A DNA stretch of 64,000 bases from Clostridiales bacterium (GCA_004554585.1 SFLH01000002.1:62001-126000); one strand, 5' to 3'; shown: positions 38,342-48,402, counted from the first letter of the stretch. The notes: generated by a model not told the origin, from the sequence alone. Numbers and translations are program-made.

Positions 38342-38944
38342 ATGTTTTACTATGTGAAAGGCAAGGTGGCCCATCTGGCCCCCAACCTGGCGGTCATCGA
38401 CTGCGGCGGGGTGGGGTACGCCTGCCGCACCACCAGCTATACCCTCTCCGCCCTGCAGGTGGGGCAGGAGGGGACCTTGTACACCCATCTGAACGTCCGG
38501 GAGGACGCCATGGACCTCTATGGCTTTGCCACGGAGAACGAGCGCAGCTGTTTCCAAATGCTCATCGCCATCTCCGGCGTGGGCCCCAAGGCCGCCCTGT
38601 CCATCCTGTCGGCGGCCAACCCGGAGGGCCTGGCCACCGCCATCATCACCGGCAATGAGAAGACCCTGATGGTGGCCCCGGGCATCGGGAAAAAGACCGC
38701 CCAGCGGATCATCCTGGAGCTCAAGGACAAGCTGGCCAAGGGTCAGCTTCCTACAGCCGAGGAGAGCTATGGGGGCACCGGCATCACGGTGATCCCCCAG
38801 GACAAGGTCTCCGAGGCCACCGCCGCCCTGGCGGTGCTGGGCTACCAGCCGGCGGAGATCACCACCGCCCTGAAAGGCCTGGACCTGGAAGGGCTCTCCT
38901 TGGAGGAGCTCATCCGCCAAGCTCTGAAGAAGATGGTCAAGTGA
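38342..38944 (+). CDS. ruvA: Holliday junction DNA helicase subunit RuvA
   Basis: 200 residues. An OB-fold N-terminus (VKGKVAHLAPNLAVIDCGGV), two helix-hairpin-helix regions (ISGVGPKAALSILS, APGIGKKTAQRIILELKDKL) and domain III (VSEATAALAVLGYQPAEI). RuvA tetramers hold the Holliday junction for RuvB. GGAAGGAGC precedes ATG 38342. Confidence 0.96.
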   Translation: MFYYVKGKVAHLAPNLAVIDCGGVGYACRTTSYTLSALQVGQEGTLYTHLNVREDAMDLYGFATENERSCFQMLIAISGVGPKAALSILSAANPEGLATAIITGNEKTLMVAPGIGKKTAQRIILELKDKLAKGQLPTAEESYGGTGITVIPQDKVSEATAALAVLGYQPAEITTALKGLDLEGLSLEELIRQALKKMVK

Positions 38945-38957
38945 GAGGGGGAAGACC

Positions 38958-39998
<1,041 letters not shown>

Positions 39999-40072
39999 GA
40001 GAGCGTGCAGGATAAAATAGACAAAAATGCTGTGGAATTCGTTTTTAATTTAGTATTAACTGGATGATTGTC

Positions 40073-40101
40073 TTGACAATTCGCTTCCCATACATTATAC
40101 T
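40073..40101 (+). promoter_or_regulatory. Strong promoter of sigH
   Basis: TTGACA (40073-40078), 17 bases, TATACT (40096-40101). The predicted start site (about 40108) is only some 9 bases before the ATG. Confidence 0.85.
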
Positions 40102-40116
40102 AAATGTGAAATTGTT

Positions 40117-40752
40117 ATGAACATTCACGAAGAAAAACGCAGTGAGATCACAGACGAGAGTTTGTGTGCACGGGCCGCCTCCGGTGACCGTGCCGCCGAG
40201 GAAGCGCTGGTTCTGCGCCACACCCGCTTGGTACGGGTCTGCGCCCGTCCCTTCTTTTTGGCTGGGGGGGACAGCGAAGACCTGATCCAGGAGGGCATGG
40301 TGGGCCTGCTCTCGGCGATTCGAGAGTTTCGGCCCCAGAAGGGCGCCAGCTTCCGCACCTTTGCGGAGGTGTGTGTGCGCCGGCGGATCATCTCTGTGGT
40401 GCGCTCCGCCGCCGGGGGAAAGCACCTTCCCCTGAACGATTCCGTTTCTCTCGACCCATCCCTCTTTTTGGCTAACCAGGATTTTACCTCCTTTGGCACG
40501 GCATATCATCACCAGCGAAACCCCGAGGACGTCGTCATCCATGAGGAAAATCTCAGCGCGCTGGAGGAGGCGATCCGGGAAGGCCTGACCAGGTTGGAAA
40601 CCCAGGTCCTCACCCATTATCTCAATGGGCTGTCCTATGCCGAGATCGCTGAAGAGGTACAACGGTCCACCAAGTCGGTGGACAACGCTGTGCAGCGGAT
40701 CCGCCGCAAGATCGCACAGTATTTATCCCGCGGCGAATACAGCGAAAGCTGA
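40117..40752 (+). CDS. sigH: RNA polymerase sporulation/stationary-phase sigma factor SigH-like
   Basis: 211 residues. Region 2 (AEDLIQEGMVGLLSAIREF-like DLIQEGMVGLLSAIREFRP, ASFRTFAEVCVRRRII) and region 4 (EAIREGLTRLETQVLTHYL, LSYAEIAEEVQRSTKSVDNA) closely follow SigH (Spo0H) order, including the HLPLND-like linker. SigH starts the sporulation programme in Bacillota. No Shine-Dalgarno sequence precedes ATG 40117 and the predicted 5' UTR is about 9 bases, so translation may be leaderless-like. Region 4.2 is intact. Confidence 0.9.
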   Translation: MNIHEEKRSEITDESLCARAASGDRAAEEALVLRHTRLVRVCARPFFLAGGDSEDLIQEGMVGLLSAIREFRPQKGASFRTFAEVCVRRRIISVVRSAAGGKHLPLNDSVSLDPSLFLANQDFTSFGTAYHHQRNPEDVVIHEENLSALEEAIREGLTRLETQVLTHYLNGLSYAEIAEEVQRSTKSVDNAVQRIRRKIAQYLSRGEYSES

Positions 40753-40809
40753 TCGCATATATCCGGCCCGTTGAGATCCGGGTCACAAAGTCAAAGAGAG
40801 GGTTACAGC

Positions 40810-41085
40810 ATGTACGAAGACAAGACATTAGTATGCAAAGAGTGTGGCAATGAGTTTGTGTTCTCTGCAGGGGAGCAGGAATTCTATGCAGAGCGGGGCT
40901 TCCAAAATGAGCCGCAGCGCTGCAAGGCCTGCCGTGACGCCCGCAAGGCTGCCTCCCGCGGCCCCAGAGAGTATTTCACCGCGGTGTGCGCCTCTTGCGG
41001 CGGGGAAGCTCGTGTTCCCTTCGAGCCCAAGTCCGACCGCCCCGTTTACTGCAGCGAATGCTTTGCTCGCATGAGAGAAGCTTAA
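40810..41085 (+). CDS. Double zinc-ribbon protein, unknown function
   Basis: 91 residues with two Cys4 zinc ribbons: CKECGNEFVF with CKACRDAR, and CASCGGEARVPF with CSECF. This short protein (probable zinc-binding domain with CxxC motifs) is common in Clostridia and is often annotated as a cold-shock or zinc-binding protein. GAGAGGG lies before ATG 40810. It follows sigH by 57 bases. Function is unknown; nucleic-acid binding is plausible given ribbons and basic residues. Confidence 0.75.
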   Translation: MYEDKTLVCKECGNEFVFSAGEQEFYAERGFQNEPQRCKACRDARKAASRGPREYFTAVCASCGGEARVPFEPKSDRPVYCSECFARMREA

Positions 41086-41112
41086 TTTCCTGGAAATTAC
41101 GCCTATGCCATC

Positions 41113-41150
41113 ACAAGCGGCGCCAGATATTCTGGCGCCGCTTGTTTTTT
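41113..41150 (+). terminator. Terminator after the zinc-ribbon gene
   Basis: A 15-bp perfect stem (ACAAGCGGCGCCAGA with its complement), TAT loop, T6 tail. Confidence 0.9.
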
Positions 41151-41317
41151 CCCGCCCCGGCAGGAAAAGCCCTTGCAATGGCTGGGGGGTGGCTGGTACA
41201 ATAAAGCCACATGCCCCCGCCGGCAGGCGGGGAAGAGGCGGTCGGGCAGGCCGCCGGGCAAGGGCAGGCAGCTGGGGCCGGCGGGCTCCGCGCGGGACCA
41301 TGGGAGGGAAGGAACAC

Positions 41318-42055
41318 ATGGGTTTTTGGAACAAGCTCTTTCGCCGGGACAAGGGGTCCCAGGCGGCCGCAGGCTGTGCGGCGGTGATCGTGGCGGCGGG
41401 ACGGTCGTCCCGGATGGAGGGGATCGACAAGGTCCTCACCCCTATGGGAGGGGAGCCGATGATTCTGCACACCCTGCGGCCCTTTCAGGAGCACCCGATG
41501 GTGGAGGAGATCATCATCGTCACCCGGGAGGACCTGATGGTGCCCGTGGGCACCCTGTGCAGCCAGCGGGAGATCACCAAAGTGCGCCGGCTGGTGGTGG
41601 GGGGAGAGACCCGCACCGCCTCGGTGCTGGCCGGGCTAGAGGCCGTTACGCCGGGGACCCCTCTGGTGGCCATTCACGATGCGGCCCGGCCCTTCCTCAC
41701 CCGGCAGGTGCTGGAGGAGGTCCTGGAGTGTGCCCGCCTCCACGGAGCGGCGGCCCCGGCCATCTCGGTGAAGGACACCATCAAGGTGGCCCGGGACGGG
41801 GTGGTGACCCAGACCCCCCGGCGGGAGGAGCTCTTTGCGGTGCAGACCCCCCAGGTTTTTGAGGCCGACCTTATTCGCCTGGCCCTGACCAAGGTCCGGG
41901 AGGAGGGGCTCTCCCTCACCGACGACTGCGCTGCGGTGGAGCGGCTGGGCTTTCCCGTGCGGCTGACCCAGGGCAGCGAGGAGAACCTGAAGATCACGAC
42001 CCCCCGGGACCTGATGTGGGGGGAGGCCATTTTGGCGGAAAGGATGGGACGATGA
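41318..42055 (+). CDS. ispD: 2-C-methyl-D-erythritol 4-phosphate cytidylyltransferase
   Basis: 245 residues. The nucleotidyltransferase motif AAVIVAAGRSSRMEGIDKVL lies near residue 24, after a basic N-terminal extension (MGFWNKLFRRDK). VGGETRTASVLAGLEAV, VAIHDAARPFLT and QTPQVFEADLI are IspD signatures. It makes CDP-methylerythritol in the MEP isoprenoid pathway. GGGAGGGAAGG is 6 bases before ATG 41318. An earlier ATG at 41299 is less likely. The stop overlaps ispF as ATGA. Confidence 0.94.
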   Translation: MGFWNKLFRRDKGSQAAAGCAAVIVAAGRSSRMEGIDKVLTPMGGEPMILHTLRPFQEHPMVEEIIIVTREDLMVPVGTLCSQREITKVRRLVVGGETRTASVLAGLEAVTPGTPLVAIHDAARPFLTRQVLEEVLECARLHGAAAPAISVKDTIKVARDGVVTQTPRREELFAVQTPQVFEADLIRLALTKVREEGLSLTDDCAAVERLGFPVRLTQGSEENLKITTPRDLMWGEAILAERMGR

Positions 42056-42537
42056 GAATCGGACATGGCTACGACGTGCACCGGCTGGTCTCCGGCCGGA
42101 AGCTCATCCTGGGCGGGGTGGAGATCCCCCACCACCTGGGCCTGCTGGGCCACTCGGACGCGGATGTGGTCACCCACGCCCTCATGGACGCCTTGCTGGG
42201 GGCAGCTGCCGTGGGGGATATCGGCCAGCACTTCCCGGACAGCGACCCGGCCTATCTGGGGGCGTCCAGCCTGGTCCTTTTGGGCCGGGTGATGGACCTG
42301 CTGGCCCGAGAGGGCTGGCGCTTGGAGAACGCGGATTTAACCATTCTGGCCCAGCGGCCCAAGCTCAAGGACCACATCCCCCAAATGCGGCAGAACCTGG
42401 CCCGGGCCATGGGGGTTCCCCTCACCGCGGTCAGCGTGAAGGCCACCACCGAGGAGGGCCTGGGCTTCACCGGCATGGAGCAGGGGATTGCCGCCCACGG
42501 AGTGGTATTGCTGGAGGCAATGGCCCCGGGCGCATAA
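42052..42537 (+). CDS. ispF: 2-C-methyl-D-erythritol 2,4-cyclodiphosphate synthase
   Basis: 161 residues. RIGHGYDVHRLV (zinc ligands Asp and His), GLLGHSDADVVTHALMDALL and the C-terminal VSVKATTEEGLGFTGMEQGI are canonical. It forms the cyclodiphosphate after IspE. The start overlaps ispD, giving an ispDF pair. Confidence 0.96.
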   Translation: MRIGHGYDVHRLVSGRKLILGGVEIPHHLGLLGHSDADVVTHALMDALLGAAAVGDIGQHFPDSDPAYLGASSLVLLGRVMDLLAREGWRLENADLTILAQRPKLKDHIPQMRQNLARAMGVPLTAVSVKATTEEGLGFTGMEQGIAAHGVVLLEAMAPGA

Positions 42538-42557
42538 AAAGGAAAGAAAGACATCTC

Positions 42558-42592
42558 AGACGGGCGGCCCGAGGGGCCCGCCCGTCTTTCCT
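42558..42592 (+). terminator. Terminator after ispF
   Basis: AGACGGGCG pairs with CGCCCGTCT, with an inner GCCC/GGGC stem, and TTTCCTT follows. Confidence 0.75.
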
Positions 42593-42670
42593 TCCCTGGG
42601 ACAGAGAAAGGGGGGGGGCCTCGACACCGTTCCGCTCTTCCCGCATACACTGGTGCGGGAGGATCTTTTT

Positions 42671-42922
42671 ATGGTATATCTGATTATGTGCCGGTCCCTG
42701 ACCTATGCCCAGCGGGTGTCCAACGCCCTGGAGCGGTCGGGGATCCCTGCTCGGGTCCTCCGGTCTCCCGGGGAGATCTCGCCCGCCGGATGCAGTTATT
42801 CGGTGAAGATCGCCGCGCGGAACCTGGCCCGGGCGTTGACCGTTCTCAAGGAGACGGGTCTGCCCTATCTGGGCATTTACGTCAACACAGCGGGGTATGG
42901 ATACCGGGAGGTGGAGCTGTGA
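42671..42922 (+). CDS. DUF3343 protein (putative Se/S carrier)
   Basis: 83 residues. The family pattern is M-x-x-L-I-M with a central R-S-P-G-E-I-S-P-A-G-C-S-Y motif, whose single cysteine is thought to carry sulfur or selenium. The next gene, a PLP-dependent cysteine-desulfurase-like enzyme, overlaps it as GTGA. The pair recalls the selenium/molybdenum-hydroxylase associated sets of Clostridia. There is no good RBS in the T-rich sequence before ATG 42671. Confidence 0.8.
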   Translation: MVYLIMCRSLTYAQRVSNALERSGIPARVLRSPGEISPAGCSYSVKIAARNLARALTVLKETGLPYLGIYVNTAGYGYREVEL

Positions 42923-44037
42923 TCTATCTGGACAGCGCCGCCACCACCTACCAAAAGCCCTCCTCCGTCTACAAAGCGGTGCGGGAGGCCATGGCCTCCA
43001 TGACCAGCCCCGGACGGGGGACCTATGGCCCGGCGGCCCGGGCATCCCGGACCCTGCTGGCCTGCCGGGAAGAGGCCGCCGCCCTGTTTCAGGTGGAGGA
43101 GCCGGAGGGGGTGGTGCTCACCTTCAACGCCACCCATGGCCTGAACATCGCCATCCACTCTCTGGTAAAGCCCGGGGCCAACGTCTTGCTCTCCGGCTAC
43201 GAACACAATGCGGTGACCCGCCCTCTGGCGTCCATCCCGGACCTGCACGTGGAGGTGGTCCGGGCGCCGCTGTTTTGTCCCAGCCTCTTTCTGGAGGAGC
43301 TGCGGCGGCGTCTGAACCACCCGGTGGATGTGGTCATCTGCACCCACGTGTCCAATGTCTTCGGCTATGTGCTGCCCATGGAGGAGATTGCCGCCTTGTG
43401 CCGGCGGCGGCAGGTCCCCCTCATCGTGGACGCTTCCCAGTCCGCCGGAATCCTGCCGGTGCGCTTGGCGGATTGGGGCGCGGCGTTTGTGGCCATGCCG
43501 GGACACAAGGGGCTCTACGGCCCCCAGGGCACAGGTCTGCTGCTATGCAGCCAGCCGGGGCAGCCGCTGCTGGCCGGGGGCACAGGCAGTCTCTCCCGCC
43601 AGGCGGAAATGCCCGACTTCCTGCCCGACCGGCTGGAGGCGGGCACCCACAACGTCCCCGGCGTTGCGGGCCTGCTGGCAGGGCTGCGGTTTTTGCGCCG
43701 CCGGGGGATCGCCTCTCTGCTGCGCCACGAACAGGCGCTGGTGCGGCAGACGGTGGAGGGGCTGCGCCGTCTGTCCGGAGTCCAGGTCTACGCGGCCGAG
43801 GAGAAAGACTGCCAGAGCGGCGTGGTCTCCTTCCGCCTGACGGGCCGGGACCCCGGCTGGGTGGCGGAAGCCTTAGCCCAGCGGGGGATTGCCGTGCGGG
43901 CCGGCCTGCACTGCGCGCCTCTGGCCCACGCCAGCGGCGGCACGGAGGCCACTGGCACCGTGCGGGTGAGCTTTTCTGCCTTCAACACGGCCCAGGAGGT
44001 GGAGCGCTTTCTGAGAACTCTGGGGCGGCTTCGCTAG
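42919..44037 (+). CDS. Class V aminotransferase / cysteine desulfurase family protein (EF2568 type)
   Basis: 372 residues. SAATTYQKPSSVYKAVREAM at the N-terminus, ATHGLNIAIHSLV, the PLP lysine in AMPGHKGLYGPQGTG, and the substrate-cysteine region AGLHCAPLAH near residue 335 match the NifS-like EF2568 family. It probably releases sulfur or selenium from (seleno)cysteine for the DUF3343 partner. GTG 42919 has GGGAGGTGG upstream. No SelD or molybdenum-hydroxylase genes are in the window. Confidence 0.85.
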   Translation: MIYLDSAATTYQKPSSVYKAVREAMASMTSPGRGTYGPAARASRTLLACREEAAALFQVEEPEGVVLTFNATHGLNIAIHSLVKPGANVLLSGYEHNAVTRPLASIPDLHVEVVRAPLFCPSLFLEELRRRLNHPVDVVICTHVSNVFGYVLPMEEIAALCRRRQVPLIVDASQSAGILPVRLADWGAAFVAMPGHKGLYGPQGTGLLLCSQPGQPLLAGGTGSLSRQAEMPDFLPDRLEAGTHNVPGVAGLLAGLRFLRRRGIASLLRHEQALVRQTVEGLRRLSGVQVYAAEEKDCQSGVVSFRLTGRDPGWVAEALAQRGIAVRAGLHCAPLAHASGGTEATGTVRVSFSAFNTAQEVERFLRTLGRLR

Positions 44038-44231
44038 AGGGCACCCAGAGTGGGAACGAGGGCCGGAAACCGGAAAGGGGCTTGTTGTCCGCACCAGGGG
44101 ACAGCAGGCCCTTTTCCATGGGATTCCCGGTAAATTTGCCGGCGGCGGAGGGAAGGGGGATGGCAGCCGCCGCACCTGATTTTCTAGGGCTTTTTCCGAG
44201 AGAACTGGTGAAAATTCCGCCCTTGGCGGGG

Positions 44232-44260
44232 TTGTAAAAGGGGAGGAAATACAGTATAAT
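44232..44260 (+). promoter_or_regulatory. Promoter of cdaA-cdaR
   Basis: TTGTAA (44232-44237), 17 bases, TATAAT (44255-44260). Confidence 0.65.
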
Positions 44261-44315
44261 AACTTGAATTACCATGGGGATTTGGGACCGTGAGACCAAG
44301 AAGGAGGTGGGAGAG

Positions 44316-45191
44316 ATGGCATCCATTTGGCAGTACTGCGTCAACTTCGCAGGTTATCTTCGCCAGATGACGGTGGCGGATCTGGTGGACATTGTCATCC
44401 TGTCCTTCCTGTTCTATAAATGCATCGGCATCTTCCAGCGGACCAACGCGGCCAAGGTGGCCCGGGCCCTGCTGCTGATCATCGTTGCCGTGTGGATTTC
44501 CTATCAATTTCATCTCAACGCCATCAACTTCATCCTCAACAAGGCGGTGGAGCTGGGCCTGCTGGCCCTGGTGGTCATCTTCCAGCCGGAGATCCGCCGT
44601 TTCCTGGAGCGCATCGGCAGCAACAAAGTTTACAGCTTCTCCCGCTTCTTCCGGGACGAGGTGCCGGTGAGTGACGTGGAGGAGGCCATCAACGAGACCG
44701 TGGAGGCCTATGCCGAGATGTCCAAAAACCGGGTGGGGGCCCTGATGGTCTTTGAGCGGGAGACCAACCTGTCCAACATCATCTCCTCGGGCACCCCCTT
44801 TCAGTCTACGGTGACCAGCGAGCTGCTCAAGAACATCTTCTACCCCAACGCGCCCCTGCACGACGGTGCGGTGGTGGTGCGCAAGGGAAAGATCGTCGCG
44901 GCTGCCTGTATGCTGCCCATGTCGGAGAGCATGAACCTGAGCAAGGAGCTGGGCATGCGCCATCGGGCAGGTCTGGGCATGAGCGAGCGCTCCGACGCGG
45001 TGGTGGCCATCGTGTCGGAGGAGACCGGGGCCATTTCCACGGTGGTCAACGGCAACCTGCGCCGCCACCTGTCCCCGGAAACTTTGGGACGAATCCTCCG
45101 CAACGAGCTTTTGCCCCGTGAATGGTCTGAAACCGGCAAGAGCCAGGGGAAAGGGCTGCTCTTCTGGAAGGGAAAGGGAGGACAATCGTGA
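44316..45191 (+). CDS. cdaA: Diadenylate cyclase CdaA
   Basis: 291 residues. Three N-terminal membrane helices (to about residue 85) and a DisA_N domain with NAPLHDGAVVV (D-G-A) and GMRHRAGLGMSE (R-H-R), the two catalytic motifs of diadenylate cyclases. It makes the essential second messenger c-di-AMP, which controls potassium and cell-wall homeostasis. AGGAGGTGGG precedes ATG 44316. GTGA overlap with cdaR at 45188, the usual cdaA-cdaR pair; glmM is not next in this genome. Confidence 0.94.
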   Translation: MASIWQYCVNFAGYLRQMTVADLVDIVILSFLFYKCIGIFQRTNAAKVARALLLIIVAVWISYQFHLNAINFILNKAVELGLLALVVIFQPEIRRFLERIGSNKVYSFSRFFRDEVPVSDVEEAINETVEAYAEMSKNRVGALMVFERETNLSNIISSGTPFQSTVTSELLKNIFYPNAPLHDGAVVVRKGKIVAAACMLPMSESMNLSKELGMRHRAGLGMSERSDAVVAIVSEETGAISTVVNGNLRRHLSPETLGRILRNELLPREWSETGKSQGKGLLFWKGKGGQS

Positions 45192-46435
45192 CCAACCCGA
45201 AGAAAACGCGCAAAATATTCAACATCGTCCTGGCTGTGATCCTGGCGGTGGGGGTGTGGTTGTATGTGATTAACGTGGAAAATCCCACCAGCACAGCCAC
45301 CATTCGGGACATCCCGGTGACCATCGAGGGGGAGGACACCCTGGCCGAGCGCGGCCTGATGATCACCGATCAGGACCAGGACAGCGTCACCTTAAAACTC
45401 TCTGGCCGGAAAAAGACGCTGATGAAGCTCTCCCGGAAGAACATCGAACTGACCCTGGATGTGTCTTCCGTCACCTCCGAGGGAGAGCACACCCTCAACT
45501 GCTCCTATGAGTTTCCCAACAGCATGGGGGCGGACAGCGTCTCCATCACCGACTGGGACGATCTGCGGATCACGGTGACCGTGGAGAAGCAGGTGAGCAA
45601 GGAGATTCCGGTGCGAGGCGAGTTCATCGGCACTGAGGCGGAGGGCTTTCTGGCGGGAACGGTGACCACCGACCCGTCCACCATCACCATCCAGGGCCCC
45701 GCGGAGACCTTGGAGGGAATCTCCTATGCGCTGGCCTCCGTGGGTGGCAAGGAGATCAATGAGACCTTGGTGGAGTCCACCAATCTGGTCCTCATGGGAA
45801 CGGACGGCACTCCGGCCGAGCGCAAGAACGTTACCGCCAGCACCGAGACCGTGGAGGTTACTGTGCCGGTGAGCCAGGTGGTCTCCCTGCCCCTGACGAT
45901 AGAACTAGTGGACGGCGGCGGGGCCACGGCGGACACAGTGACCGTGGAGATCAGCCCCAAGACCATCACGGTGGCCGCCGCGAAGGAAGGGGAGACCCTG
46001 CCGGAGTCCATCTCACTGGGAACCATCGACCTGAGCACGGTGCTGGGCGATACTTCCTATTATATGCCCGTTCCACTGCCCGAAGGTGTGACGATCTGGG
46101 GCAGTCAAAACGCCTACGCCGCGGTGCGGCTGACCTTTGACCAGCTGACCACCAAACAGGTGCTGGTGGAGAATATTACCTACGAAAATGTGCCCCAGGG
46201 TTACTCGGTGGAGCCGGCGAGCAAGGGAATCTACGTCTGGGTCCGCGGCAGGGACGATCTGGTCCGCGGTTTGGATGCCGGCCAGATCCAGGTAACGGTG
46301 GATCTGTCCGGTGCCTCTACAGGGGACGAGCTCCAGCGCGTTTCCGCTCAGGTGACCCTGTCGGGCGACAGCCAAGAGGGGCTGGGCATTGTGGGCAGCC
46401 ACTACAGCACCGCCCTGTACCTGAAAAAACAGTGA
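45188..46435 (+). CDS. cdaR: CdaA regulatory protein CdaR (YbbR-domain protein)
   Basis: 415 residues. One N-terminal membrane helix (IFNIVLAVILAVGVWLYVIN) and three to four YbbR repeats of about 85 residues outside the membrane (for example VTTDPSTITIQGPAETLEGI and PSKTITVAAAKEGE-like regions). CdaR modulates CdaA activity at the membrane. GTG 45188 overlaps the cdaA stop. Confidence 0.9.
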   Translation: MTNPKKTRKIFNIVLAVILAVGVWLYVINVENPTSTATIRDIPVTIEGEDTLAERGLMITDQDQDSVTLKLSGRKKTLMKLSRKNIELTLDVSSVTSEGEHTLNCSYEFPNSMGADSVSITDWDDLRITVTVEKQVSKEIPVRGEFIGTEAEGFLAGTVTTDPSTITIQGPAETLEGISYALASVGGKEINETLVESTNLVLMGTDGTPAERKNVTASTETVEVTVPVSQVVSLPLTIELVDGGGATADTVTVEISPKTITVAAAKEGETLPESISLGTIDLSTVLGDTSYYMPVPLPEGVTIWGSQNAYAAVRLTFDQLTTKQVLVENITYENVPQGYSVEPASKGIYVWVRGRDDLVRGLDAGQIQVTVDLSGASTGDELQRVSAQVTLSGDSQEGLGIVGSHYSTALYLKKQ

Positions 46436-46469
46436 CCTGCGGCGCAACGCCGCGGAAGGAGGGTTCGAT

Positions 46470-46913
46470 ATGGAACAAATCGCCATGGTAAGAGCCGTTC
46501 GGCCCGACGGTATGGCCCAGGTGGCCGTCCAGCGGGAGACCGCCTGCGGCGCTGCCCACAGCTGCGCCGACTGCGCCGGATGCGAGAAGATGATGACCCG
46601 CACGGAGAATACCGTGCTGGCCTACAACGACGCGGGCGCCCATCCTGGGGATATGGTGAAGGTGCGCAGTGAGAACGCCAACTTCTTCAAGACCGCTGCT
46701 ATCGTCTACCTTCTGCCCCTGGTGCTGGCGGTGGTGTTCTACATTGCCGCCACGGCTGCCTCTCTGGGGGGCGAGGGCCTGCGGGCTCTGTGTGCCGGGG
46801 TGGGCTTCGTCATCGGCGTGCTGCTGGCGGTGGTCTGGGACCGGCACATGAAGAAGGTTAGCGGTCTGCGCTTTCACATTGTGGAGATCAAGCGGGCATG
46901 TTCGGGTATGTGA
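46470..46913 (+). CDS. RseC/MucC-like (SoxR-reducing system) family protein
   Basis: 147 residues. An N-terminal cysteine-rich part (CGAAHSCADCAGCEKM) precedes two membrane helices (TAAIVYLLPLVLAVVFYIA, LCAGVGFVIGVLLAVVWD), the layout of RseC family proteins. Members are linked to redox homeostasis with Rnf complexes. AAGGAGGG lies before ATG 46470. It overlaps the DUF5685 gene by 16 bases. Confidence 0.85.
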   Translation: MEQIAMVRAVRPDGMAQVAVQRETACGAAHSCADCAGCEKMMTRTENTVLAYNDAGAHPGDMVKVRSENANFFKTAAIVYLLPLVLAVVFYIAATAASLGGEGLRALCAGVGFVIGVLLAVVWDRHMKKVSGLRFHIVEIKRACSGM

Positions 46914-47800
46914 GGGCGGTCACGTCCGTCCTTGCCCCGGAGGATGCCCAGCGGTACGAGGCGATCTACTGCGGCCTGTGCCGGACCTTGGGGGACCGCT
47001 ATGGCAAGACGGCCCAGCTGGTGCTCAACTATGACTTCGTCTTTCTGGCCCTTTTGCTGGCCCAGCCGGAGGAGAAGCAGACCTTTCCCTGCTGCGGCTG
47101 CCCCATTCATCCCTGGAAAAAGAAAGCCTGCTGGCTGGGCAGCCCCGCTCTGACGGCGGCGGCGGACGCCACGGTGATCCTCACCTGGTGGAAGCTCCAG
47201 GACGGCCTGCGGGACGGGGGACTGGCCGAGCGGGCCAAGAGCCGCCTGGCCGGGCTGGCTTTGCGGCGACACTATCGGGCGGCGGCGGCCCACCGGCCGG
47301 AATTTGACCGGACCGTCCGGGACTGCCTGGACCAGCTGCACCAGCTGGAGCGGGAAAACACCCCCTCCCTGGACCGCCCGGCGGACACCTTTGCCCGCAT
47401 CCTTCAGGCGGCGGCCACGGAAAGCGACCTGGCTGCCCGCACCCATGGGGTGGAGCAGATCCTGTACCATGTGGGCCGGTGGATCTACCTGGCCGACGCC
47501 TGGGACGACCTAGCCGAGGACCGCAAGAAGGGGAACTACAACCCCCTGCTGGCCCGCTACGGCGACCAGGCGGAAGCGGCTGCGGAGGACCTGCGGGAGA
47601 CCATGCATGTCTCCCTGGGCCTGGCAGACACCGCCTTTTCCCTGCTGGACTGGGGAGAGTGGGAGAGCCTGCTGGGACACATCCTCTCCACGGGCCTACC
47701 CGCTGTGGAGGAGGCTGTGTTCACCGGCCAGTGGAAAGAGCAAAAACATCCCTTTCATCGCAACCACGGAGCCGGGCAAAAGCCCGGACCGAAGAGATAA
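46898..47800 (+). CDS. DUF5685 family protein
   Basis: 300 residues. It starts with MFGYVRAV and has cysteine pairs IYCGLCRTLG and CCGCPIHPWKKKACW, a helical body and WIYLADAWDDLAEDRKKGNY. These match DUF5685, a clostridial family of unknown function often encoded before a DnaJ-domain protein, as here. The Cys pairs may hold a metal or cluster. The C-terminus is basic and His-rich (HPFHRNHG). Confidence 0.8.
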   Translation: MFGYVRAVTSVLAPEDAQRYEAIYCGLCRTLGDRYGKTAQLVLNYDFVFLALLLAQPEEKQTFPCCGCPIHPWKKKACWLGSPALTAAADATVILTWWKLQDGLRDGGLAERAKSRLAGLALRRHYRAAAAHRPEFDRTVRDCLDQLHQLERENTPSLDRPADTFARILQAAATESDLAARTHGVEQILYHVGRWIYLADAWDDLAEDRKKGNYNPLLARYGDQAEAAAEDLRETMHVSLGLADTAFSLLDWGEWESLLGHILSTGLPAVEEAVFTGQWKEQKHPFHRNHGAGQKPGPKR

Positions 47801-47814
47801 GGAGAACAAAAAGT

Positions 47815-48402
47815 ATGAATGATCCCTATGCCGTGTTGGGCGTGAATCCTTCCGCCAGTGACGACGAGATCAAGCGCGCCTATCGTGACCTGGTGAAGAA
47901 GTATCACCCGGACAACTACAACAACAACCCCCTGGCCGATCTGGCGGAAGCCAAGATGAAAGAGGTCAACGAAGCCTACGATGCCATCATGAAGGCCCGG
48001 ACCCAGGGCGGCTACCAGTCTGCCGGGGGCTATGGAGGCGGCCGGACGGCCAACCAGGGCGGGGGCCGCTACAGCAACCCCACCCTGCTCCAGGTGCGCC
48101 AGCTCATCGCCCAGAACAACTTGGCCGAGGCCGAGCGCATCCTGCGGGGCATGCCGGCCAACAACGCCGAGTGGTATTACCTCATGGGGAGCATCGCCTA
48201 CCGCAAGGGATGGATGGACGACGCCCGGCAGAACTTCTGGACGGCGGCCAACATGGACCCCACCAACATGGAGTATCGCCAGGCGGTCAACAGCATGGGG
48301 ATGCAGGCCCGCCGGGGTGCCTACGGCGGCGGGGACGACTTGGCCAACCTTTGCACGACGCTGTGCTGCCTGAACTGCCTGTGCAACTCCTGCAGCGGCT
48401 GA
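47815..48402 (+). CDS. DnaJ-domain protein
   Basis: 195 residues. The J-domain is at 2-62 (DPYAVLGVNPSASDDEIKRA, with YHPDNYNNNP carrying the H-P-D motif). A Gly/Tyr-rich linker, a tetratricopeptide-like helix pair (AEAERILRGMPANNAEWYYL) and a cysteine-rich tail (CTTLCCLNCLCNSCSG) follow. It likely recruits DnaK to a client that the DUF5685 protein interacts with. AAGGAGA precedes ATG 47815. Confidence 0.88.
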   Translation: MNDPYAVLGVNPSASDDEIKRAYRDLVKKYHPDNYNNNPLADLAEAKMKEVNEAYDAIMKARTQGGYQSAGGYGGGRTANQGGGRYSNPTLLQVRQLIAQNNLAEAERILRGMPANNAEWYYLMGSIAYRKGWMDDARQNFWTAANMDPTNMEYRQAVNSMGMQARRGAYGGGDDLANLCTTLCCLNCLCNSCSG

